From NCBI RefSeq assembly GCF_014647515.1, contig NZ_BMPI01000056.1:40777-77220 (forward strand): DNA of 36,444 nucleotides, read 5' to 3'. Each line of letters starts with the position of its first letter. Position 1 is the first letter of the stretch. The stretch is from Dactylosporangium sucinum. GTDB lineage: Bacteria; Actinomycetota; Actinomycetes; Mycobacteriales; Micromonosporaceae. A program made the translations under genes and the position numbers. The notes under the pieces were generated by a model. That model saw only the letters and a program-made list of their open reading frames with translations. It was not told the DNA's origin and searched no databases. Below, in pieces: positions 30,757 to 36,444 of the stretch.

Positions 30757-31409
30757 GGCCGCATCACCGCGTCGACGAGGTCGAGGCCGAGGTCCTGGCC
30801 GACGGTCGTCGGCAGGCCGGCGTCGGTGAACCAGTCGGTGGTGGCCTCCGGGTGCGGGCCGACGACGCCGACCCAGCCGCGGCCGAACCGGGTGACGATG
30901 GCGGCCGAGGTCCCGTTGGGATACGTGGCGACGACGGTCGCGCGGGCGCTCGGCCGGACCCAGAAGTACGGGCCGTCCTGGAAGTACAGCGTCCGGCGGC
31001 GACCCCGCCAGGCGACCTCGACGAGCGTGTCGCCGGTCGACGCGACGGTGGCCGCGGGCGAGGCGATGTACTGGTCGGTGTCGCCCGGCAGCAGGCCGAA
31101 GCCGGGCGTGGCGCCGGCCAGGTAGCCGCCGAGGCAGAAGCCGAGGTAGCGGCCGCCGTTGTAGACGTACTCGCGGATCGCCGCGCGGTGCCGGCGCAGG
31201 TGCCGGTAACCGCGCTCCAGCGTGCCGCCGCCGGGCTGGGCGTAGACGGCCGCGCCGGCCAGCGCCAGGCTGGAGACGGGCAGCTCCTCGCCGGGGCCGA
31301 CGTAGTGCACGTCGAAGCCCCAGTGGCTGGCCCGCAGCAGCCCGGCGACGGCCTCCGCGCAGCCCGGCTGGGTGGCCGGCCCGCGGTACACGAGCGCCCG
31401 GCTCCTCAC
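30753..31409 (-). CDS. BPL_N-domain protein (amidotransferase-like fold), cytosolic
   Basis: A 218-residue single-domain protein starting MRSRALVYRGPATQPGC. Motifs YAQPGGG (56-62), YLGFCLGGYLAGA (88-100, Cys92 as nucleophile) and VGVVGPHPEAT near the C-terminus match the BPL_N group of class-I amidotransferase-like proteins. Unlike its paralogue at 28595 it has no signal or anchor. The start is GTG 31409, inside the stop of the arginine-deiminase-like gene, and it is followed without a gap by the acyltransferase-like gene. A longer frame upstream is a shadow of the previous gene. The reaction is unknown. Confidence 0.85.
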   Translation of the reverse strand: MRSRALVYRGPATQPGCAEAVAGLLRASHWGFDVHYVGPGEELPVSSLALAGAAVYAQPGGGTLERGYRHLRRHRAAIREYVYNGGRYLGFCLGGYLAGATPGFGLLPGDTDQYIASPAATVASTGDTLVEVAWRGRRRTLYFQDGPYFWVRPSARATVVATYPNGTSAAIVTRFGRGWVGVVGPHPEATTDWFTDAGLPTTVGQDLGLDLVDAVMRP

Positions 31410-32200
31410 GGGTTGTCCAGCGTCAACGCGGTGCAGCGCACGCCACCGCCGCCCTTGGCCAGCTCGGTGGTGGCCAGCTCGACGACCTTGAGCCCGCGGG
31501 CCCGCAGCTCGGCGGCCAGCCGGGGGGCGCCCCGGGTCATGGTGACCGTCGTGCCGTCGCTGACCAGGTTCAGCGCCAGCCGGGCCGCCTCCTCGCGGTG
31601 CACCTCGATGAGGTCCAGCTTGAGGTCGCGCAGGCGGTCGCGGCTGGCCCGGTCCAGGGCCGCCGGGCAGTACGCGACCACGTCCGGCTGGGCCACGACG
31701 GCCACGGCCAGGTCGAGGTCGTACCAGCGCGGCGAGACGGTCTGCAGCGGTACGATCTTGTACCCCAGCTCCCGGGCCAGGACGTCGTGCATGCGCCGGT
31801 CGGTGCGCTGGCCGTGGCCGGCGAACAGCAGCTCGCCGCAGGCGAGTGCGTCGCCCTGGCCGCTGAACGGATACGGGGCGTCGATCACGTCGAAGCCGCG
31901 GCCGGTGAGCCAGTCGTAGAAGTACGGCGTCTCGGCCTTGCGCTCCGGCGGCGGGAAGCCGAGCACCGCCCGGCCGCCCCGCACGAGCGCGGCGTTGGCG
32001 GTGAACACCATGTCGGGGCACTCGGGCGCGGACTGGAGGTACTCGACCCGGCGGCCGGCCGTGAGGTGCGCCGCGACGATCGCGAAGTGCTCGGCGGCGG
32101 CGGCCCGCGGGTCCGGCTGGACCTCGGTGTGCATGTAGGGGTTGATCTCGTAGTCGATCCGGAAGTGCTCGGCGTCGCTGACGAGCAGGGTGGTGTTCAC
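31406..32200 (-). CDS. Arginine deiminase/DDAH-superfamily protein with altered active site
   Basis: A 264-residue guanidino-modifying-enzyme fold protein. The family segments are CPDMVFTANAALV (61-73), SGQGDALACGELLFAGHGQRTD (113-134) and the C-terminal nucleophile site KGGGGVRCTALTL (249-261, Cys256). In arginine deiminases and dimethylarginine hydrolases a H-x-D motif follows the centre (for example YHLDTAL). Here it reads RWYDLDLAV, so the His is Asp161 while Asp163 is kept. The usual Glu before GxGD also appears changed (FSGQGD). With the Cys intact but the His lost, ordinary hydrolysis is doubtful; another reaction or a binding role is possible. It starts at GTG 32200 with TAGGAGG upstream, 49 bp after the synthetase. 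Confidence 0.82.
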   Translation of the reverse strand: MNTTLLVSDAEHFRIDYEINPYMHTEVQPDPRAAAAEHFAIVAAHLTAGRRVEYLQSAPECPDMVFTANAALVRGGRAVLGFPPPERKAETPYFYDWLTGRGFDVIDAPYPFSGQGDALACGELLFAGHGQRTDRRMHDVLARELGYKIVPLQTVSPRWYDLDLAVAVVAQPDVVAYCPAALDRASRDRLRDLKLDLIEVHREEAARLALNLVSDGTTVTMTRGAPRLAAELRARGLKVVELATTELAKGGGGVRCTALTLDNP

Positions 32201-32249
32201 GATCCTCCTATAGTTTTCAGACGACGTCCCTCATGGCCGCCGCGCTCAG

Positions 32250-35200
32250 TCACCCGGGGCTGCTGACGAGGACGCCCTGAGCCGGGATGCCCCGCCAACG
32301 GCTGCCGGCGGTCAGGTGTTCGCCCTTCATGAGCAGTGAGAGTGAGCCGAGCGAGACCTCGGGCCCGACGACGGCGTCGTAGAGCACGACCGCCCTGGTG
32401 CCGACGGTGGCGCCGGCGCCGACGGTGACGACCGACATCTTCATGACGCGGTCCTCGAAGAGGTGGGTCTGCAGGGACACCTCCGCACCGACGCAGGCGT
32501 CGTCGCCGATGTCCACGAGGTCGAACTCGGTGAGGTAGGTGGTGCCGATCCAGGTGCGCCGGCCGATCCGAGCGCCGAACCAGCGCAGCACCGGCGGCAG
32601 GAACGGCGTACCGACGAGCATCCCGAGCCCGGCCGGGACGGCGGCCGCCTCGTAGAGGCCGGTGACGAACTCGGTGCGCCGCACGAACGGGCTCCACAGC
32701 GGCTCGACCCGCGGCTCGTAGGTGCCGACGACGCCGCGTTTCGTGGCCGCGCAGTAGGCGATGACGGCGAGTCCGGCGGCCGCCACCACGAACGGCGACA
32801 CCAGCGCCGGAATGGCCAGGTCGCGGCCGCGGGCCAGGTCGGACAGCACGAACAGGTAGACGTAGACGCTCAGGCCGAGCAGCGAGGCGGGCGCGGTGGC
32901 CCGGGCGAACTCGACCGCGAGCCGGTGCCGGACCAGGCGGGCCGGCGGGCGGAACGTCTCGGCCTCGGAGAAGCTGCCGCTGCTCTGCCGCACCGGCAGG
33001 TGCATCGGCGGCGAGCCGAGCCACGACGTCCCCTCCGGCACCTCGTCGCCGGGCGGCAGGGTGCGCACGCCGACCAGGCTGCCGTCGCCGAGGCGGGTCC
33101 CGGCGGGCACGAACGCGGCGTTGCCGACGAACGCGCGGCGCCCGACCGTCGTGGGCAGGAACGCCATCCGGCCGTTGGCGAACGTGGCCGCGCCGACGCT
33201 GGCCATGTCGGCGACGAAGCTGTCCGGGCCGAGCGTGAGCAGGTCCGGGTCGAGGTGCGCGGCGGTCGACACCTCGGCCCCGCGGCCCACCCGCGCGCCG
33301 AGCAGCCGCAGCCAGGGGACGGTGTAGAGGGTCGAGTACAGCGAGTTGGTGAACAGCAGGCTGAACTCGAGCAGCTTGTCGGCCATCCACTTGCGGACGC
33401 CGAGCCCGGAGCGGGCCGGGTGCACGCCCGGCGGCACGTGCGGCAGCACCAGGCGCTTGCCGAGCGCCACGACGAGACAGGTGGTGATCACGTACAGCGG
33501 GCCGGCCGGCACGGTCGCCAGGAGCCCGGCGAGCAGCCCGAAGTTCAGCAGCGCCCACCACACCAGCAGCACGCTGGGCACGACCATGGCGATCGCGCCG
33601 AGCTCCAGCCCGACCAGCCCGGCGGTGGCGGCGGCGAGGTGCCGGATCTTCCAGCCGTGCGGCCGCACCGGGGCGCGCAGCAGCAGCTCGACCGTCGGCG
33701 ACAACGCCTCGACCGGGCCGGGCGGCGAACCGGACCAGCGGGCGCCGGGCGGCACGCGCTCGCCGGCGTCCAGCACCGACTGCTCGCCGAGCGCGGCGTC
33801 GTCGCCGACCGACGAGCCCGGCTCCAGGACCGCGTTGGCGCCGACGAACGCGCCGCGGCCGAGCCTGATCGGGGCGACGACGACCCAGCCGTCCTCGACC
33901 CGCCAGGGCCGCATCGACGCCCCGTAGCCGACCGAGGCGTCGGCGCCGACGTCGAGCAGCGTGGGCAGGCCGACCGAGCTGGTGGCGACCGCGGCCCGGC
34001 GGCCCACCCGGGCGCCGAGCAGGCGCAGGTAGCCGGCCATGAGCGGAGAGCCGCTGAGCACGGCCATCGGGCCGATCGCGAGGAAGAGGTTCAGCGCCCA
34101 CAGCCGGACGTAGGTCGGGCCCCACAACCGGTACCGCCCGGGCCGGATCCCGGCGGCGAGCGGCCGGGCGACCACCACCGGCACGATCCAGCGCACGCCG
34201 AGGTAGCTCACCATGATGGCGACCATGAGCTGGGCCAGCACCGCCATCGAGACGTGACCGTCGTTGCGGGTGTAGACGTACGACACCGGCAGCGTGACGA
34301 GCAGCAGCAACAGGTACATGACGGCGCCCTGGCCGGCGCCGGCGGCGGCGATGCGCCGGCTGCCGTGGCGCAGCGGGGCCGGCCGCGGCGGGGCGGCGGG
34401 GCCCGTCCGGCGGCCGGTCGCGGCGAGCCGCTTGGCCATGCCCCGCACGGTCGGGTGGTCGTAGAGGTCGCGGACGGCCGGGCTCACGCCGACCTTGCGG
34501 GCCCGCAGCGTCGAGACGACCGTGGCGGCGAGCAGCGAGTGGCCGCCGAGGTCGGCGAAGAAGTTGGCCTCCACCGACAGCTTCTCCGACGGGATGGCGA
34601 ACGCGTCGGCCCAGGCGGCGCGCACCTGCTCCTCCAGCTCGCCCTCGGCGGCGACGAACTCGCCGGCGGTGCGCACCGGGCGGCGGCTGACCGGGGCGGG
34701 CAGCCGCTTGCGGTCGACCTTGCCGCTGGGCATGGCGGGCAGCTCGGGGACGATGTCGAGGTAGGCCGGGACCATGTAGGCGGGCAGCTTGTCCTGCAGC
34801 CGGTCGAACAGCCGGTGCACCAGCCCGGGGTCGACGGCGGGCGCGACGACGTACGCGGCCAGCTCCTTGGCCTCGGAGAGCGCGACGACCGCCTCGGCCA
34901 CGCCGTCGTCGGCCAGCAGGACGCTCTCGATCTCGCCGAGGTCGACCCGGTGGCCGCGGATCTTCACCTCGGCGTCGGCGCGGCCGAGGTACTCGATCTC
35001 GCCGTCGGCGGTGAGGCGGCCGAGGTCGCCGGTGCGGTACAACTTCATCCCGGGCGGCGCGAGGGCGTGCTCGACGAACCGGTCGGCGGTCAGCTCGGGG
35101 CGGCCGACGTAGCCCCGGGCGACGCCGGGCCCGCCGATGCAGATCTCCCCGACCTCCCCGTCCGGCACCAGCCGGCGCTGCTCGTCGAGCAGGACGACGC

Positions 35201-36179
35201 TGTACGTCGGCATCGGCCGGCCGATGGTGACGATCCGGCCGGGCCGCAGCTCGGCCCAGGTGGCGGTGACGGTCGCCTCGGTCGGGCCGTAGGTGTTGAG
35301 GATGCGCCGGTCCGGGCGGCTCCACCGCTCGACGAGCTGGCCGGGGCAGGCCTCGCCGCCGACCATGAGGCTGCGGATGAGCGGCAGGTCGCGCGGGATG
35401 GTGGCCAGGAGCGTCGGCACGCAGTACAACACGGTGATCCCGGCCTGCTCGAGGAAGTCGGCCAGCTCGGCGCCGAACCGGCCGGAGTCGTTCGGCCCGG
35501 CCACCAGCGTCGCGCCGACCGACCACGTCGGCCAGATCTCCTCGATGGAGAAGTCGAACGCGATCGTCATGCCCTGGTACACGCGGTCGCCGGGGCGCAC
35601 GTCGTAGACGCCGGGGACGACGTCGAGGAAGTTGCAGATGCTCGACTGCGCGACCTCGACACCCTTGGGGCGGCCGCTGGATCCCGAGGTGTAGATGACG
35701 TAGGCGGCCGGGTCGTCGGCGCCGTCGGGCTCGGGCCGGTGGTCCGGGCCGTCCACTGTCGCTACCTCGACCACGGGCAGTCCGGCGGCCCGGTCGGCGA
35801 GGGCCGGCTCGGTGAGCAGCGCGACGATCGCGGAGTCGTCGGCGATGTACGCCACCCGGTCGGCCGGCGACTCCGGGTCGATCGGCACGAAGGCGGCGCC
35901 CGCCTTGCCGGCGGCCAGCAGCGCGACGTACGTCTCGACCGAGCGGCGCAGCAGGATGGCCACCCGGTCGCCGGGCCCGATGCCCATGCCGCGCAACCGG
36001 TGGGCGACGCGGTTGGCGCGCTCGTCGAGCTCGCGATAGGAGAGGTGGACGTCGCCGCACTCCAGCGCGACAGCGTCCGGTGTGCGGTCACAGGCGGCCT
36101 CGAAGACGTGGTGCAGGCGGCGAGGGCCGGGCGGCTCGGCGGTCTCGGGTATGAGCTCGGGAGCGCGGGTCTGGCTCAC
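32250..36179 (-). CDS. Pls/PosA-family non-ribosomal peptide synthetase
   Basis: A 1309-residue single-module synthetase. An adenylation domain (about 15-500) has YVIYTSGSSGRPKG (A3), NTYGPTEATVTATW (A5), YRTGDL (A7), GRADAEVKIRGHRVDLGEIE (A8) and PSGKVDRK (A10). A carrier domain follows, with FFADLGGHSLL (Ser about 547). The C-terminal half has pairs of transmembrane helices alternating with three hexapeptide/left-handed-helix blocks (about 716-820, 956-1060, 1196-1305). This is the design of poly-lysine synthetase Pls and PosA, which form isopeptide-linked homopolymers of basic amino acids. My reading of the specificity positions is Asp-Phe-Glu-Tyr-Met-Gly-Thr-Val-Thr; the Glu suits a basic substrate, but this is inference. 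The GTG at 36179 is preferred; 36293 would add a basic, unlike stretch. Confidence 0.9.
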   Translation of the reverse strand: MSQTRAPELIPETAEPPGPRRLHHVFEAACDRTPDAVALECGDVHLSYRELDERANRVAHRLRGMGIGPGDRVAILLRRSVETYVALLAAGKAGAAFVPIDPESPADRVAYIADDSAIVALLTEPALADRAAGLPVVEVATVDGPDHRPEPDGADDPAAYVIYTSGSSGRPKGVEVAQSSICNFLDVVPGVYDVRPGDRVYQGMTIAFDFSIEEIWPTWSVGATLVAGPNDSGRFGAELADFLEQAGITVLYCVPTLLATIPRDLPLIRSLMVGGEACPGQLVERWSRPDRRILNTYGPTEATVTATWAELRPGRIVTIGRPMPTYSVVLLDEQRRLVPDGEVGEICIGGPGVARGYVGRPELTADRFVEHALAPPGMKLYRTGDLGRLTADGEIEYLGRADAEVKIRGHRVDLGEIESVLLADDGVAEAVVALSEAKELAAYVVAPAVDPGLVHRLFDRLQDKLPAYMVPAYLDIVPELPAMPSGKVDRKRLPAPVSRRPVRTAGEFVAAEGELEEQVRAAWADAFAIPSEKLSVEANFFADLGGHSLLAATVVSTLRARKVGVSPAVRDLYDHPTVRGMAKRLAATGRRTGPAAPPRPAPLRHGSRRIAAAGAGQGAVMYLLLLLVTLPVSYVYTRNDGHVSMAVLAQLMVAIMVSYLGVRWIVPVVVARPLAAGIRPGRYRLWGPTYVRLWALNLFLAIGPMAVLSGSPLMAGYLRLLGARVGRRAAVATSSVGLPTLLDVGADASVGYGASMRPWRVEDGWVVVAPIRLGRGAFVGANAVLEPGSSVGDDAALGEQSVLDAGERVPPGARWSGSPPGPVEALSPTVELLLRAPVRPHGWKIRHLAAATAGLVGLELGAIAMVVPSVLLVWWALLNFGLLAGLLATVPAGPLYVITTCLVVALGKRLVLPHVPPGVHPARSGLGVRKWMADKLLEFSLLFTNSLYSTLYTVPWLRLLGARVGRGAEVSTAAHLDPDLLTLGPDSFVADMASVGAATFANGRMAFLPTTVGRRAFVGNAAFVPAGTRLGDGSLVGVRTLPPGDEVPEGTSWLGSPPMHLPVRQSSGSFSEAETFRPPARLVRHRLAVEFARATAPASLLGLSVYVYLFVLSDLARGRDLAIPALVSPFVVAAAGLAVIAYCAATKRGVVGTYEPRVEPLWSPFVRRTEFVTGLYEAAAVPAGLGMLVGTPFLPPVLRWFGARIGRRTWIGTTYLTEFDLVDIGDDACVGAEVSLQTHLFEDRVMKMSVVTVGAGATVGTRAVVLYDAVVGPEVSLGSLSLLMKGEHLTAGSRWRGIPAQGVLVSSPG

Positions 36180-36323
36180 GGAGTGGCTCCGTTCCTGGGG
36201 CGTGGTGAAGCGGCCGCGGCCCTGACGGACGCGGCGGGACAACAAGATTGAGCCGCTGCGGCGGGCGGCTCGGAACACAGCCTGGCCGGTCACGGCCTGC
36301 GATCATGCTTGCCGGGGGATTTC

Positions 36324-36443
36324 TCACCACGAGACCACCCAGTGGTCACCCGCGGCGCGCATCCGGGCGATCGCCTCGCCGATCCGGCGGCGCTGCGGTT
36401 TCATCGGGTGGTGCGGCAGATCGGCGTTCGGGAGGATTGGCAT
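36324..36443 (-). CDS. Short ORF, or C-terminus of a gene beyond the window
   Basis: A frame of 39 codons (MPILPNADLPHHPMKPQRR...DHWVVSW) ends at a TGA at 36326-36324. It begins at an ATG two bases from the window edge, so it may be complete or may be the end of a longer gene. It is strongly basic with two His and a Trp-rich end. The tail recalls the last helix of some hydrolases and deacetylases, but similarity by eye is weak. It ends 144 bp before the synthetase, where I see no convincing promoter (36180-36323). Confidence 0.35.
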   Translation of the reverse strand: MPILPNADLPHHPMKPQRRRIGEAIARMRAAGDHWVVSW

Positions 36444-36444
36444 C

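Noticed and set aside
32197..36060. Second long frame on the minus strand over the synthetase
   Set aside because: Same strand but wrong phase; Arg/Pro/Ala-rich with no motif.
32463..36251. Open frame of 1262 codons on the plus strand, antisense to the synthetase
   Set aside because: Product is Arg/Gly/His/Asp-rich and domainless; the minus-strand frame has all adenylation motifs.

Overview
The window is 36.4 kb of very GC-rich DNA with strong third-position GC bias, many GTG starts, GTGA/ATGA start-stop overlaps and TAnnnT boxes placed 6-7 nt before start codons (leaderless mRNAs). This points to a filamentous actinomycete. The gene mix (SWIM/DUF6493-like pair, CU044_5270-type protein beside a sigma factor, mycothiol-dependent isomerase-like protein, Pls/PosA synthetase) suggests Micromonosporaceae or a close relative, but I cannot fix the genus. 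I see no rRNA, tRNA, CRISPR array, transposase or phage gene; it reads as an accessory arm of a chromosome.

Left part (1-17 kb): a truncated EamA exporter divergent from an Lrp/AsnC regulator; a coupled SWIM zinc-finger and large helical (probably DUF6493) pair; a membrane-anchored Hsp70-like protein; a cupin divergent from a TetR regulator; a YjbR-like protein; a TetR regulator with a clear palindromic operator, coupled to a DinB/mycothiol isomerase-like protein; a methyltransferase; a secreted protein; a GNAT acetyltransferase; a sigma factor with its coupled membrane partner; and an MMPL exporter.

Middle part (17-26.8 kb): a TPR membrane protein behind a consensus promoter with a LacI-type operator at the start site; a secreted F5/8-C plus beta-helix protein; an Fe(II)/2-oxoglutarate dioxygenase; a PadR-membrane protein operon with a perfect operator; a decayed GNAT gene; a three-gene operon headed by a PLP enzyme related to cysteine desulfurases but lacking the catalytic Cys; and a secreted pectinesterase with its own LacI-type operator and a decamer tandem repeat in its leader. 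Two secreted carbohydrate-related proteins and the operator types suggest a plant-polysaccharide lifestyle.

Right part (26.8-36.2 kb), the most interesting: six minus-strand genes that look like one transcription unit. In order of transcription: a 1309-residue Pls/PosA-type synthetase (adenylation, carrier domain, then three membrane/hexapeptide-repeat blocks); an arginine-deiminase-superfamily protein whose catalytic His is replaced by Asp; a BPL_N protein; a multi-pass acyltransferase-like membrane protein; a second, membrane-anchored BPL_N paralogue; and a second Hsp70-like protein with a transmembrane segment and a four-Cys exterior domain. Four of the genes are joined by GTGA overlaps. 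My inference is a membrane-associated pathway for making, modifying and placing a short poly(amino acid); the product is unknown.

Intergenic structure is rich: two copies of a nested palindrome between convergent genes, a 74-bp nested inverted repeat that includes the stop codons of both flanking genes, and several palindromic operators.
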